Positions 16,255 to 26,432 of a stretch of 48,544 nt of DNA are shown piece by piece. The stretch covers positions 1-48,544 of the forward strand of contig NZ_AUYB01000120.1 of NCBI RefSeq assembly GCF_001625655.1, written 5' to 3'. The stretch comes from Pseudoalteromonas luteoviolacea DSM 6061. GTDB taxonomy: Bacteria; Pseudomonadota; Gammaproteobacteria; Enterobacterales; Alteromonadaceae. Within the stretch, counting starts at the first letter, position 1. The number at the start of each line of letters is the position of its first letter. The position numbers and the translations under genes are program-made. The notes below the pieces were generated by a model that was not told the DNA's origin, did no database searches, and was given only the letters and a program-made list of their open reading frames with translations.

Positions 16255-17043
16255 ATGAGTGTAGAGACTGAAATCCAGCAGATTAAAGAGCAATTACAAC
16301 CTCATGCCCTAGAGTTTGTAAAAGTCATACCCAATGCTCAGGAACCAAAAAATATATGGAGCAGTAAATTTGCGGGCAAACCCTATTGGCCAATTGAGAA
16401 GCAATATCCGTGTAATAGTGGTGGGGCTCCTTTGGTTTTATTGGCACAAATTAATTTTGAAGATGTGCCAGCCCTAAAAGGGTACCCAAGTGAAGGTATA
16501 CTCCAGTTTTTTGTTGAAGACGATGACGAAATGTATGGATTGGATTTCGATATTCCGGTTGATGAGGCTATCAGCAAGCCAAACGGGTATCGAGTTGTAT
16601 TTCATAGCGAGGTAATTAAGGACGAGTCCAAGCTAGAGGCACGATTACCGAGCGCCGCTGTAGACTCAGACTTTCCTGTAGCCAATGAATACTCTTTACA
16701 GTTTGAGCTAGACAAGGAGCTGCCTTCGCCTTCTGATTATCGATTCGAGAAGATCTGTGGTGATGTTTTTGAAATGGATGAAGCTGTAGGCGAATATCTT
16801 TACGATAATTTTGAAAGTATGGGTTCAAAAGTGGGTGGCTATGCTCATTTTACGCAGGAAGATCCTAGAGGTTACGAAAAACCGGATGAAAATTGGGTGT
16901 TGTTATTTCAATTAGACAGCCAAGACGATGAGGGGGTCGAGATAATGTGGGGCGACTGTGGCGTAGCTAATTTCTTTATAGAGCCTAATGCATTAGAGAA
17001 AGGAGATTTTTCTAGAGTTTGGTATAACTGGGATTGTAGTTAA
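16255..17043 (+). CDS. YwqG-family (DUF1963) protein
   Basis: 262 residues, acidic, soluble. The family features are KFAGKPYWP, LVLLAQINFEDVP, GILQFFVEDDDEMYGLDF, the GGYAHFTQEDPR segment and a C-terminal VLLFQLDSQDDEGVEIMWGDCGVANFFI. DUF1963 proteins are widespread, often near toxin-immunity or stress genes, but have no proven general function. Ends just before a strong hairpin terminator. Confidence 0.88.
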   Translation: MSVETEIQQIKEQLQPHALEFVKVIPNAQEPKNIWSSKFAGKPYWPIEKQYPCNSGGAPLVLLAQINFEDVPALKGYPSEGILQFFVEDDDEMYGLDFDIPVDEAISKPNGYRVVFHSEVIKDESKLEARLPSAAVDSDFPVANEYSLQFELDKELPSPSDYRFEKICGDVFEMDEAVGEYLYDNFESMGSKVGGYAHFTQEDPRGYEKPDENWVLLFQLDSQDDEGVEIMWGDCGVANFFIEPNALEKGDFSRVWYNWDCS

Positions 17044-17050
17044 TAATGCA

Positions 17051-17088
17051 CTGGCAGGTTGAGTAATAATAAGTACTTAACCTGCCAG
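17051..17088. terminator. Bidirectional hairpin terminator
   Basis: A 15-bp stem, one G-T pair included, formed by 17051-17065 and 17074-17088 around an eight-base loop. It lies between convergent genes (YwqG-like stop at 17043, lipoprotein stop at 17099) and is followed on the plus strand by TTGATTTTG. Confidence 0.8.
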
Positions 17089-17098
17089 TTGATTTTGC

Positions 17099-19081
17099 TT
17101 AATTGCCGCCGCCGGATATTGACTCTACGGTGACTTCTACCGAAATATTTTCGGTATTATGTGTATAGCGCATCATTTTGACTGTTTGCAGATCTGTATT
17201 TAAGAAAATACGGATTGACGGACCGTCGTCGTCACTGCCGTAATTCACTTGGACTCTTGGCTCTTCAGTAATGTCTTTACGATCAAATATTGCAACAATA
17301 TCACTGGCTGCATAACTGACGCCCGAATCAAAGTCTACTGCACCATCTTGTCCAATAATGACAGTACCTCTGCTGTGTCCGTCTCCAGTCACTACATAAG
17401 TTCCTGCAAGGGCTGTCAACGCTTCTAAACTTGGGATTTCTCCATCTGACGCTTGTTCAACAAATTGTCCTAATAAGCCACCTCCAATAGCGAACAAATT
17501 GACTTCATGGAGTTTATCGTTCAATACGGCTACAGAGTATCTAAAGCCATTGGCCTGATCGCTGTAATTGTACTCATCGCCTTCTTTATCGAAACTATCA
17601 ATGGTGATTTCGTCGCCATTTGACGCATCTGGGTCAACGTCAATAAACAGTTTGCCTGAACTTGAAAAAGTAAACCTGACTTTCTGGCCGTCTGTGTATG
17701 AAGAGCCACTTTCGCTTAATTTAAATGTAAGCGTAAATACTTTGCTACTGAGAGCGTCAGGTAGCATGTCATCTGAAGAATCGTCGTCCGATGAGTCACT
17801 ATCAGTGTAACCGGGACTCCACGTATACGTTAGGTCTGCAGTTACTGTAACACCTGATGTAGAGAACGAGTATTTTACGCTAACAACCACTTTCTCGCTG
17901 CTAGCGCTTACCAAATTAAACTCTAAGTTGGTTACTGTGATACCTTGAGATTCTACTTGAGTTTTAATTTGTTGCTCAATGGCGTTAAGGTCTTCTGGGT
18001 TTGGCGCCGGTACATTATTGACCGTAATAGCAGGTAGTTCAGTCGTTATGCCAGCTGTAGTTGTAGTACCAGTTATGGTTAGAGTCGAGGTGGAGCCGTC
18101 ATTCCCTTGGTCGTCTTGATCATCTCCATCATTGTCATCATCGTCGTCATCGGGTAAAAAGCCATCAGGGATAAAATCGAAGTTCAGATCATCTAGGTTA
18201 AGTCCGTCAAGAATTTCTTCCAATCCTTCTAAAGTCTTTTTAATTTCGTTAAGCAAGAAAGTACTATTAATGTCACTTGCTAAATCAGACACACCAAAAC
18301 TATTTGCATAGGTGGTTATTTGCGTGGATAGATCACTGATAAATGAGTCCGCATTGTAAATAGGATTTTGAAATGCTTTGTCTCCAACCTTACCATCTAG
18401 CTGATTGTCTAAGAAGTCAGCTTTAAGGCTGTTTAGTATTGCAAGCGCCGGGTTATCTTGCGTAGAACCCAAATTGGCTAGCGCTGCGAGCGTCACGGCA
18501 TATATTCCTCCCTGATCGTTATTAACCGAGCCTGCTGCATTCTCTGAGATCAGTTGTGGTGCTTGCAGAATACTCTGCAAAGCGGGGGCAAGCGCTTTTC
18601 TGATTTGTTCATTTACGGCGTTTACTGAGCTGGCATCGGTTACATTGGCTGATACGATGGAATTCGCGGCTATTTCTGTGAGTGTCGTCACGCCCACTTG
18701 GCTTTGCAGTGCAGAGAGCACCGCTCGAAGTTTAGTATCTGTCGGAAGTGGTAAAAAGGTGCCTTTGGCTTCGTCAAAGTATTCTGATTCGCTCGTTGGC
18801 ATAACCTCGACGATAAAAGGTCCTGTTGAACCAGCTGGTATCGTAATGGTTGCACTACCAGAGTCTCCGGTGCTTCCTGTGGCACCTGACACTGGCTGAT
18901 TGTCACTTAAGGTGAGTACTTGTATATCAGCATTTTTAATTAACCCCAAAGAAGGGGTGACTGTGATTTGAGTGTTTTGTTCAATAGGGGCTGGGTCATC
19001 ATCGTCGTTGTCTAAACAGCCAGGCAATGACAATAGGGATAATCCAAGCACAAGAAATTGCAATGGTTTGTTGATGTTCAT
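17099..19081 (-). CDS. Large secreted lipoprotein of unknown function with Asp-rich linker
   Basis: 660 residues. Signal peptide with lipobox SLPGC (Cys22), followed by an Asp run (CLDNDDDDP) expected to keep the protein in the outer membrane rather than the inner. Residues about 40-300 include a small beta domain (LIKNADIQVLTLSDNQPVSGATGSTG, as in carboxypeptidase-regulatory-like or Ig-like folds) and a helical portion. An Asp/Asn-rich linker, possibly calcium binding, follows at about 313-335, then a Thr-rich beta region and a C-terminal part (SGKLFIDVDPDASNGDEITI and onward). No enzyme motif recognised. Similar domain layouts occur in surface lipoproteins of Alteromonadales, but I cannot name the function. 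Confidence 0.8.
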   Translation of the reverse strand: MNINKPLQFLVLGLSLLSLPGCLDNDDDDPAPIEQNTQITVTPSLGLIKNADIQVLTLSDNQPVSGATGSTGDSGSATITIPAGSTGPFIVEVMPTSESEYFDEAKGTFLPLPTDTKLRAVLSALQSQVGVTTLTEIAANSIVSANVTDASSVNAVNEQIRKALAPALQSILQAPQLISENAAGSVNNDQGGIYAVTLAALANLGSTQDNPALAILNSLKADFLDNQLDGKVGDKAFQNPIYNADSFISDLSTQITTYANSFGVSDLASDINSTFLLNEIKKTLEGLEEILDGLNLDDLNFDFIPDGFLPDDDDDDNDGDDQDDQGNDGSTSTLTITGTTTTAGITTELPAITVNNVPAPNPEDLNAIEQQIKTQVESQGITVTNLEFNLVSASSEKVVVSVKYSFSTSGVTVTADLTYTWSPGYTDSDSSDDDSSDDMLPDALSSKVFTLTFKLSESGSSYTDGQKVRFTFSSSGKLFIDVDPDASNGDEITIDSFDKEGDEYNYSDQANGFRYSVAVLNDKLHEVNLFAIGGGLLGQFVEQASDGEIPSLEALTALAGTYVVTGDGHSRGTVIIGQDGAVDFDSGVSYAASDIVAIFDRKDITEEPRVQVNYGSDDDGPSIRIFLNTDLQTVKMMRYTHNTENISVEVTVESISGGGN

Positions 19082-19366
19082 AGCATATGCCTACAAGGTT
19101 AACTTAATCTTCGTTGCTATTACATCCAAACAACCAGTCCAATCCTTGTAATTTATTTGATAATACTATTTTCAATAGCACAGTGCTGGCATTAGATACT
19201 TATCGTTGAGTTCTTCCGGCTAAGTTGAAAATGCAGGAGCAAATAGCATAATTGAATGTAGACCAAAATTAACGGATTTGTAGGTTTGAAGCACCTAAGT
19301 TGCGTATTTTTAGAAATTATTGGGCAAAAGCAAACTCAGTTGAGAAGAGCTTGCTCTTGAAATTAA

Positions 19367-19831
19367 TTATAGGGTGTCAATGCGGTCTACAATAACGTCT
19401 CTGGTCTGGAAAAGACACTTATTGTTCGATATAACAAGATTATCAATGTACCTTCCTGATAATACCTTTGTTTCTACATCTGCATTCTTTTCTTTCATAA
19501 ATAAGATGAAGTTAGAAGCTGCTTTCAATTGACCTTCCGCAGAAACGTAAACATCTCCAGAAGTCAGCAGGTGTACAGATTTATTTTTTGTTCTTGCTGA
19601 TTCGAATCTGTCGGCGAGTTCTTTGCTACCGTTTAGTTCGATGCCGAACCTTTTTACAGTAAAAGATGCATCCTTGGTAAATAGACTGAGGTACTGAGAT
19701 GTTGTTCCCTTATCTCTAATCTGTGTGTATTGATACAGGGTGTTTTCACACAGTCTTTTTGTGTTTTCGTCCACACTGGAAGTCGAACTACAACCTGCTA
19801 GGAATAGTAGTGGGAGCATTAAATATTTCAT
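19367..19831 (-). CDS. Small lipoprotein, probable SnoaL/NTF2-like fold
   Basis: 154 residues with signal peptide and lipobox LFLAGC (Cys14). The mature part (RLCENTLYQYTQIRDKGTTSQYLSLF, then DASFTVKR, then a central GDVYVSAEGQLKAASNFILFM) looks like an NTF2-like cone fold of the SnoaL type, though catalytic residues are not evident. Two further cysteines (in RLCENT and NKCLFQ) could pair. Stands alone after a 285-bp gap containing nothing recognisable. Function unknown. Confidence 0.75.
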   Translation of the reverse strand: MKYLMLPLLFLAGCSSTSSVDENTKRLCENTLYQYTQIRDKGTTSQYLSLFTKDASFTVKRFGIELNGSKELADRFESARTKNKSVHLLTSGDVYVSAEGQLKAASNFILFMKEKNADVETKVLSGRYIDNLVISNNKCLFQTRDVIVDRIDTL

Positions 19832-19869
19832 TGCAGAACCTTATTTTTCTTATAGCTTCTGGGCGAAGT

Positions 19870-20067
19870 TTATTTGTGTGTGTGCTTATTCTTTTTCTTT
19901 CCAATCACAAACCTAGAGGCGAGCGCGTACACTACGTAGACCAAAATTAGAGAATTTCCGAGCACTAATATATCCTTATCTTCTGTAGACAGCCACAACA
20001 TTGCAAGTGCTGCTATTGCAATCGTAAAGTGTGTTACCAAGGGGTTAGATTTGCTCTTCTTACTCAT
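19870..20067 (-). CDS. Small inner-membrane protein with two helices
   Basis: 65 residues: a basic N-terminus, helices at about 13-28 and 34-54, and a Lys/His-rich C-terminal tail (GKKKNKHTHK). Positive charges at both ends predict both termini in the cytoplasm. The ribosome-binding site is weak (AGGT). It is the likely upstream neighbour of the lipoprotein gene in the same direction. No family recognised. Confidence 0.6.
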   Translation of the reverse strand: MSKKSKSNPLVTHFTIAIAALAMLWLSTEDKDILVLGNSLILVYVVYALASRFVIGKKKNKHTHK

Positions 20068-20305
20068 TATAGACCTACTTTAAAATTGGAACGTGCATTA
20101 TAAAATGAAATGGAGTCTTTCACCAGAAGAACGCTCGAGTCACTCGTCTTATACGAACTTATATCTTTTATACGTTTTATTTTAATTTTACGTTTAACGC
20201 ATTAGTGTCAATAAAATAATATATAGAACATTGACCTAGAATAACCTTTAAAATAATAGGGACGCTAGAATTTCTGCAAATTGCAGGGAAACATTTTTAA
20301 CTGTT

Positions 20306-21883
20306 ATGGTTAAAGGAACATTACACTCATTACGTAAAGTATTTCGGCTAGATTTGAAAAGGCTAATATTGGTTTTGGCTACATTTGGGGTGGTGTTTAC
20401 TTCTCTCAACACTCTAATAACTAGTTATCATGTTCATCGTAGTGCATTTATCAAAGATACATTGCATGCGAATCAAGTGTATGCAACAAAGCTAGCACAA
20501 GTTACCGAATTGTTTTTGCAATCAGTGAATAGCCAACTTCATGTGAGTGCTTATCACATATCGGTCAAACTCAGCGACTTAACAGAAGTACATAAAGAAT
20601 TGGAACGGTTACTAGGTCAAACCAATAGCTTTGACTCTTTGGTTGTTGTTGATACTCACGGTAAGATCATCGCTGTTAAACCAGATCTCGACGTGTTAGG
20701 CAAATCAATTTCCAATAATCAGCTTGACGTACTCAACACACAGCAGCCTCAGGTTCTTGAACCGTTTGTTTCGCCTGCAGGAAATTTAATGATTAGTCCA
20801 ACATACCCCATTTTATCAGAAAGCGGCGACTATTTGGGCTTTGTTGCTGGTGGTATTTACTTGCAAGGGGATACAATACTGAATCGACTTCTTGGCCGAC
20901 ATCACTATGAAGACGGTTCTTATATGTATGTTGTTGATAAAAAAGCCCGCTTGCTCTTTCATGTGAACGAACATCGAGTAGGTGAACTGGTTAAAGACAA
21001 TTTAGCAATAGAGCGAGTTCTAAAAGGCTTTACAGGCGCTTCAGAGATCGTCAATAGTGCTGGTATATCAATGGTAGCAGGCTATGCACCAATTCCCATG
21101 ACAGGTTGGGGGGTAGTCAGTCAGAGGCCCATGTCTTCTATATTAGATGAATTAGGTGTAACTCATAGAGCTGTTATTTATTCAAGCATACCCGCTACAA
21201 TTCTCATTTTGGGACTGATATTAATTGCAGGAATACAAATTGCCAAACCACTTGCACATTTAGCTAAGCAGTTGGCAACTTTTGACAAAACGAGTTCTGA
21301 TACAAGCCAAATAAAGGCATGGTATTATGAAGCTGCAAACCTAAAGCGCACTTTACTGCAAAGCAATCGTTCAATTAAAAAAGTAATCAAGTCATTGGAT
21401 AATGATAGAAAAACAGACCAGCTTACCTCTTTGCATAATCGTTTGTCACTAGATCTTTGGCTTAAGAACGCAATGCTGTCTAAAGCTGGAATGTCGGTTT
21501 TGGCGATAGATATTGACCATTTTAAAAGTATTAATGATGTTCATGGGCATAGAGCTGGTGATGAGGTGCTCAAAGAATTAGCATCGGTTATGCGTGGTAA
21601 TGCACGGGCAGATGATTTCATATGTCGTGTAGGAGGAGAGGAGTTTTTGGTTTTTTTACCAAAAGTCTCGTTAGGAGAAGCCGTTGATGCAGCAGAGCGT
21701 CTTCGAAAGCAAGTGCTTGAACATACAATGCCAAAAGGAATACAAGTTACGGTCTCGATTGGAGTTTCACATTGGTTAAATAATGAGTCATCTATTGAGA
21801 GAGCAATAGAGCTTGCCGACCAAGCGTTATATCGAGCTAAGCGCACTGGCCGTAATAAAAGTTGCTGTGTTGAACCTGTTTAA
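20306..21883 (+). CDS. Membrane diguanylate cyclase with extracytoplasmic dCACHE sensor
   Basis: 525 residues. A membrane helix at about 20-40, a periplasmic double-CACHE-type sensor to about 290 (SLVVVDTHGKIIAVKPDLDVLGKSI, then GSYMYVVDKKARLLFHVNE), a second helix at about 290-312 and a HAMP-like linker. The C-terminal GGDEF domain has an intact active site GGEEF (about 443) and the inhibitory I-site RxxD (RADD) five residues before it, so it should make c-di-GMP with product inhibition. Signal presumably a small molecule. The ATG has only a weak ribosome-binding site. Monocistronic. Confidence 0.92.
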   Translation: MVKGTLHSLRKVFRLDLKRLILVLATFGVVFTSLNTLITSYHVHRSAFIKDTLHANQVYATKLAQVTELFLQSVNSQLHVSAYHISVKLSDLTEVHKELERLLGQTNSFDSLVVVDTHGKIIAVKPDLDVLGKSISNNQLDVLNTQQPQVLEPFVSPAGNLMISPTYPILSESGDYLGFVAGGIYLQGDTILNRLLGRHHYEDGSYMYVVDKKARLLFHVNEHRVGELVKDNLAIERVLKGFTGASEIVNSAGISMVAGYAPIPMTGWGVVSQRPMSSILDELGVTHRAVIYSSIPATILILGLILIAGIQIAKPLAHLAKQLATFDKTSSDTSQIKAWYYEAANLKRTLLQSNRSIKKVIKSLDNDRKTDQLTSLHNRLSLDLWLKNAMLSKAGMSVLAIDIDHFKSINDVHGHRAGDEVLKELASVMRGNARADDFICRVGGEEFLVFLPKVSLGEAVDAAERLRKQVLEHTMPKGIQVTVSIGVSHWLNNESSIERAIELADQALYRAKRTGRNKSCCVEPV

Positions 21884-22001
21884 TCGTATTTTTAAGGTGA
21901 TAAGCCGCAAATCATTTACATTCTTTTAGCTTAGGCAATGATCTTTGTCTTAAATGTGGGTAATATGCGCGCCAAACTATAATATTTTTTTGGAGCAGTA
22001 A

Positions 22002-23408
22002 ATGGGACGACAGATGAAAGTGCCACACACGCTCGTGCTGTTACTCGGCATGATGGTGGTTGCACTACTTGCTACGTGGGTAGTACCACAAGGCTTTTTT
22101 GAGACCAGTATCACAGACAGCGGCCGTAAAATGGTTGTTGCAGGAACTTACCAGTTAGTAGAACAAAAAGAATACCTTACCCCTTGGGATTTACTTACCG
22201 CCATTCCAAAAGCATTTGCTCAAGCTCAAGATGTTATTTTCTTTGTACTAATTGTAGGTGGTGTACTGAGTATCGCCCGCGCAACGGGCACTGTTGATGC
22301 CCTAATTGGCCGTCTATTAGAAAAGCATGGTACTAAGCCACAGCGTCTAATATTTATGGTGGTATTTTGCTTCGCATTGGCATCTAGTACGATAGGAACG
22401 GCTGGAGAATATATTCCATTTGTACTTATTCTTGTAGCCTTGTGTAAAGCGATGAAACTAGATGCAATGACTGCTGTGGGTATGATTGTAGCTGGGTACG
22501 GTATAGGTTATGGTGTTTCTGCATTTAATCCGTTCACTGTATTAATCGCTCAGCAAATAGCTGATATTCCAGTTTACTCAGGTATAGAGCTCCGCCTAGC
22601 GATCTTTATTCCATTTGTATTGATTGGCTTTCATCATGTTTGGAGCTACGCGAAAAAAGTATCTCAAGACCCGAGTAAATCAATGATGATTGGTGTGCCT
22701 TGTCCTCTAGAAGGCCAAGCCAAGCCAAGCTACCCAAAGCTAAACAAACGTCACCAAACGATTTTATTCAGTTTTATCATCACGCTGTGTGTCGCAGTAT
22801 GGGGTATCGCAACTAAAGGCTGGTACCTATATGAGTTAGGCGGCCTATTTGTGGCGTGGGGTGTAGTAATTGCAATCTTAGGAAAGTTATCGGCTGATGA
22901 AACAGCCGAGCGTTTTATCGAAGGTGTTTCAGAGCTTGTGACCACAGCGGTTCTAATTGGTGTTGCTAGGGGTATTGCTTTGATTCTAGAAGATGGTCAG
23001 ATTCTCCACACACTTGTATATGGTATGTCGTCTCCATTGTCACATGTAGCCGCTGAAATTTCGGCTGTTGGTATGTTGGTAATCCAAACTTTCCTAAATA
23101 CCTTCATTCCATCAGGTTCTGGCCAAGCATATGTAACTATGCCACTGATGGTGCCTGTTGGTGATCTTGTGGGTGTACCACGCCAAGTAGCAGTTCTTGC
23201 TTATCAATTTGGTGATGGATTCTCTAACATGATCATCCCGACTAATGCAGTGTTGATGGGTATTTTAGGTATGGCTGGTGTGCCTTACACCCATTGGTTC
23301 CGTTTCTGTCTACCTTTAATTGGTAAATTATTGCTCGCTGCATCTATTGTTTTAGTACTTGCAGTAAGCTTTGGATACGGTCTAGATGTGCAGCCTATTA
23401 TTGAGTAA
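22002..23408 (+). CDS. YfcC-family basic amino acid/dipeptide-type antiporter
   Basis: 468 residues with about twelve hydrophobic helices. It matches the YfcC/DcuC-like superfamily: HTLVLLLGMMVVALLATWVVPQG at the N-terminus, GVLSIARATGTVDALIGRL, a re-entrant-looking TIGTAGEYIPF and the repeated NTFIPSGSGQAYVTMPLMVPVGDLVGVPRQVAV, with FSNMIIPTNAVLMGIL near the C-terminus. Members have been annotated as arginine/ornithine antiporters or C4-dicarboxylate carriers; substrate here is unknown. A GGAG ribosome-binding site precedes the ATG and a perfect hairpin terminator follows. Confidence 0.9.
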   Translation: MGRQMKVPHTLVLLLGMMVVALLATWVVPQGFFETSITDSGRKMVVAGTYQLVEQKEYLTPWDLLTAIPKAFAQAQDVIFFVLIVGGVLSIARATGTVDALIGRLLEKHGTKPQRLIFMVVFCFALASSTIGTAGEYIPFVLILVALCKAMKLDAMTAVGMIVAGYGIGYGVSAFNPFTVLIAQQIADIPVYSGIELRLAIFIPFVLIGFHHVWSYAKKVSQDPSKSMMIGVPCPLEGQAKPSYPKLNKRHQTILFSFIITLCVAVWGIATKGWYLYELGGLFVAWGVVIAILGKLSADETAERFIEGVSELVTTAVLIGVARGIALILEDGQILHTLVYGMSSPLSHVAAEISAVGMLVIQTFLNTFIPSGSGQAYVTMPLMVPVGDLVGVPRQVAVLAYQFGDGFSNMIIPTNAVLMGILGMAGVPYTHWFRFCLPLIGKLLLAASIVLVLAVSFGYGLDVQPIIE

Positions 23409-23433
23409 ATAGCAACTCATCTTAATTGAAAGG

Positions 23434-23456
23434 GCCGTCTTAAAGACGGCTTTTTT
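23434..23456 (+). terminator. Rho-independent terminator of the YfcC gene
   Basis: GCCGTCTT pairs with AAGACGGC around a one-base loop region, followed by six T (23451-23456). Confidence 0.9.
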
Positions 23457-23692
23457 ATATAAATCAATTCCATGTTGTCTTCTCTCCAACCTCAATATTG
23501 ATGTAAATATCAAAATAAAAATCACTATAATAGATAGCTTACTCAAAGATCTTTAATTTATATATTTGCTATTACTTATTGATATTTTATTGATCTACCT
23601 TCATATTTATATTCGGCAATAAAACTAATATTGCAATTTGTATTATTTCCCGTTCATAGTAATAACTATAATTATTAAAAGATTGTTAAACG

Positions 23693-26254
23693 ATGAAGCT
23701 ATCATTCAGTACTTTTTATAATTTACCAAGTAGCGAAGCTCGTTACGAATTGGCGCTGAACTTGATATACGAAAAGTTTCAGCCAGCTCATTGTTTAATA
23801 GGTAAGTTTATTGACTCAGATACACGAGTTAAGACGGTCGCTTATGCCGTTGATGGCGTGAAATCCAACTATATCATCTATGATTTAGAGGGAACGCCGT
23901 GTAAAGACGCCAAAGATAGCCAGAGTGTGTGTTCCATCAGCTGCAACTTGCAACAAATGTATGCTGAGGATGAAATCCTTAAAATATTTGATATTGATGG
24001 CTACCTAGGTGTTACTCTGAGAGCTCTAGACCATAAGCCAATTGGCATTATGGTCTGCCTGTTCGATGAACAAATAGAAATTTCGAGCGACGACAAACAC
24101 TGGTTTAGAGAATTGAGCTTACTCGTAGGAGCTGAGCTCAATCACAATTTGGAACTAGCCGCGCAGGAAATTTTGGTTAAGCAATTAGCCAAAGGAGAAC
24201 GCATCGCAAGGCTCAGTTCGTGGTCATGGAATATCAGTAGAAATACGCATATTTTTAGCCAAGAGATGAGAACACTCATCAATTACCCTTGTGAAGAAGA
24301 GTTAGGCTTTGAGCAGTTTTGTGATTGCCTAATTGGCAAAGACCAAAAAGCACTGCGCATTCTTATGCAAAAGTTGCGTACTGGACAGCTAGATCAAGTA
24401 GATATCAATGTATCTCACAAAGATCGAAATCAGTTTAAAGGGTTGTTTAGGGTAATTGGTCGCGTTGAGCGCTCGGAAGAACAAGAAGATGAGCGCGTAT
24501 TTAGTGCTACGATCCAAGATATAACCTACATCTATTCGCTTAACCGACAGCTTGAGCTTACCAATGTTGTATTTGAACATGCCACTGAAGCAATTATGAT
24601 CACAGATCATGAAAACAGGGTAGTCATGGTAAATCGCGCTTTTGAGCGTTTGACCGGTTATTCAGATACTGAGCTGCTTGGTCGCAACCCATCGGTTTTA
24701 TCATCAGGGCAACATGATCCTGAGTTTTATAAGAAAATGTGGGCCACGCTCTCGTCACAGAACACATGGAAAGGAGAGATATATAATCGTCGGAAAAACG
24801 GTCAAATCTTTCCCGAAGAGCTTACATTAAATATTGTTCGCGATGATCAAGGCGACGTACTTAATTATGTGGCAATTTTTAGGGATATTACAGAATGGAA
24901 GCGAAATGAGGCGCAACTAACATTTTACGCTAACCATGAACCCCTAACTGCACTACTTAATCGCAGATATTTTATGGACGTGGTTGAGCAAAAAATATCT
25001 GCAAGTCGTAGCTGCTCTCACCCATGTTCATTATTGTTTATCGGACTCGACCATTTTAAAGAAGTCAACGACATTTATGGGCCTGAAATTGGTGATAAGG
25101 TGCTGGTATCAGTGGCAAAAAGGCTAAAAAATGGGTTGCGGAAGCAAGATACAATTTCGCGATATGGCGGAGACGAATTTGCAATATTACTAGATAATAC
25201 CAATGAAGATAGTGCGTTACTCATCGCTAATAAGCTAAGTGATAAATTAAGACAGCCATATGTGTTTAACGAATTAACAATCGAGTTAAGCGCCAGCACT
25301 GGGGTTGCGCAATTGGACTACAAACACCGTGTTACGGCGGCCAAGTTTATTAGAAATGCAGCGCACGCGCTTGAAAGCGCTAAGAGAAACAACCGCGGTA
25401 ATGTAGCGCTTCACAATCAAGATATTCAAAATGCCCATTTAAACAAAATTGCACTTAGGGATAAGCTGCGTGCGGCCATTAAACAAAAGCTTTTAAATGT
25501 TTATTATCAGCCAATTATTGAACAAAATAGTGGCCGTATAGTTAAGTTTGAGGCTTTGGTGCGTTGGTTTGATGATCAGCAAGGTATGATCTCTCCGGGC
25601 GCATTTATTCCTATTGCTGAAGAGTTTGGTTTTATACATCAGATTGGTCAGTTCGTTTTAGAGAGAGCTTGTTTAGATTTACGTCATATGCACGATTTAG
25701 GCTTTACTGATGTGAGTGTGTCGGTGAATCGCTCTGTTAACGAATTTAAAGTGAGTAACAATCAATTTGATTTGATCTCTAAAGCGGTTGAGCAAGCTGG
25801 AGTTCCGTACGAAAGCTTAACTGTTGAGGTAACTGAATCCATGGCAACTAATCGTTATACATGGGAGCTATTAAAAGACTTACGCGATAAAGGGGTAGAA
25901 ATAGCTTTAGATGACTTTTGCACTGGTTACTCATCTCTAAGTCATATAATCGACAACCAGGTAGACTATCTCAAAATAGATAAATCGTTTGTTGATAGCT
26001 TGATGCAAGATAAGAACAAGCAAATTATGATTTCATGTTTGGTTAGTATGGCACAACAGTTAGGGATCAAAGTTATTGCAGAAGGTGTAGAGTCGCAAGT
26101 TCAGTTGCAAATGTTGGCAGAATTGGGGTGTGACCATATTCAAGGTTACTACTACAGTCCAGCTAGACCTTTGAACGCATGTATAAAACTGCTAGAGGAG
26201 TTTAACGCACGAGGCGAAAGTACAATTTTAGCTGAAATTAAACAACGCTATTAA
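23693..26254 (+). CDS. GAF-PAS-PAS-GGDEF-EAL signalling protein
   Basis: 853 residues, cytosolic. A GAF-like domain occupies about 1-160, followed by a divergent PAS (about 170-285) and a clear PAS/PAC (about 290-405: ATEAIMITDHENRVVMVNRAF, LTGYSDTELLGRNP, YVAIFRDITEWK). The GGDEF domain has an intact RYGGDEF (about 488-494) with the I-site RKQD ahead of it. The EAL domain has KFEALVRW, EVTES, DDFCTGYSSL (Cys in place of the usual Gly), YLKIDKSFV and AEGVE, so the phosphodiesterase residues appear retained. It may act as a bifunctional or switchable c-di-GMP enzyme. A 284-bp AT-rich leader precedes it; a hairpin terminator follows. Confidence 0.93.
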   Translation: MKLSFSTFYNLPSSEARYELALNLIYEKFQPAHCLIGKFIDSDTRVKTVAYAVDGVKSNYIIYDLEGTPCKDAKDSQSVCSISCNLQQMYAEDEILKIFDIDGYLGVTLRALDHKPIGIMVCLFDEQIEISSDDKHWFRELSLLVGAELNHNLELAAQEILVKQLAKGERIARLSSWSWNISRNTHIFSQEMRTLINYPCEEELGFEQFCDCLIGKDQKALRILMQKLRTGQLDQVDINVSHKDRNQFKGLFRVIGRVERSEEQEDERVFSATIQDITYIYSLNRQLELTNVVFEHATEAIMITDHENRVVMVNRAFERLTGYSDTELLGRNPSVLSSGQHDPEFYKKMWATLSSQNTWKGEIYNRRKNGQIFPEELTLNIVRDDQGDVLNYVAIFRDITEWKRNEAQLTFYANHEPLTALLNRRYFMDVVEQKISASRSCSHPCSLLFIGLDHFKEVNDIYGPEIGDKVLVSVAKRLKNGLRKQDTISRYGGDEFAILLDNTNEDSALLIANKLSDKLRQPYVFNELTIELSASTGVAQLDYKHRVTAAKFIRNAAHALESAKRNNRGNVALHNQDIQNAHLNKIALRDKLRAAIKQKLLNVYYQPIIEQNSGRIVKFEALVRWFDDQQGMISPGAFIPIAEEFGFIHQIGQFVLERACLDLRHMHDLGFTDVSVSVNRSVNEFKVSNNQFDLISKAVEQAGVPYESLTVEVTESMATNRYTWELLKDLRDKGVEIALDDFCTGYSSLSHIIDNQVDYLKIDKSFVDSLMQDKNKQIMISCLVSMAQQLGIKVIAEGVESQVQLQMLAELGCDHIQGYYYSPARPLNACIKLLEEFNARGESTILAEIKQRY

Positions 26255-26265
26255 GTCTCTATTTG

Positions 26266-26294
26266 AAAAAGCCGCAGTGGATGGTGGCTTTTTC
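26266..26294 (+). terminator. Rho-independent terminator after the GGDEF-EAL gene
   Basis: AAAAAGCC (26266-26273) pairs with GGCTTTTT (26286-26293) around a twelve-base loop, eleven bases after the stop codon. Confidence 0.8.
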
Positions 26295-26403
26295 CCCCAA
26301 TGTTTCTTTTTCATGACTTCAAAAATCTAAATGAAGGTTTGAGGTGAATCATACAAAAATAATATCGCCTTGATCCGGCAAAAAACTCTTTAAATATTCA
26401 GGT

Positions 26404-26425
26404 AAAAAAGCCACCGGAAGGTGGC
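26404..26425 (-). terminator. Rho-independent terminator of hemH
   Basis: On the minus strand GCCACC-TTCC-GGTGGC is followed by six T, seven bases beyond the hemH stop codon. Confidence 0.9.
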
Positions 26426-26432
26426 TTACACT

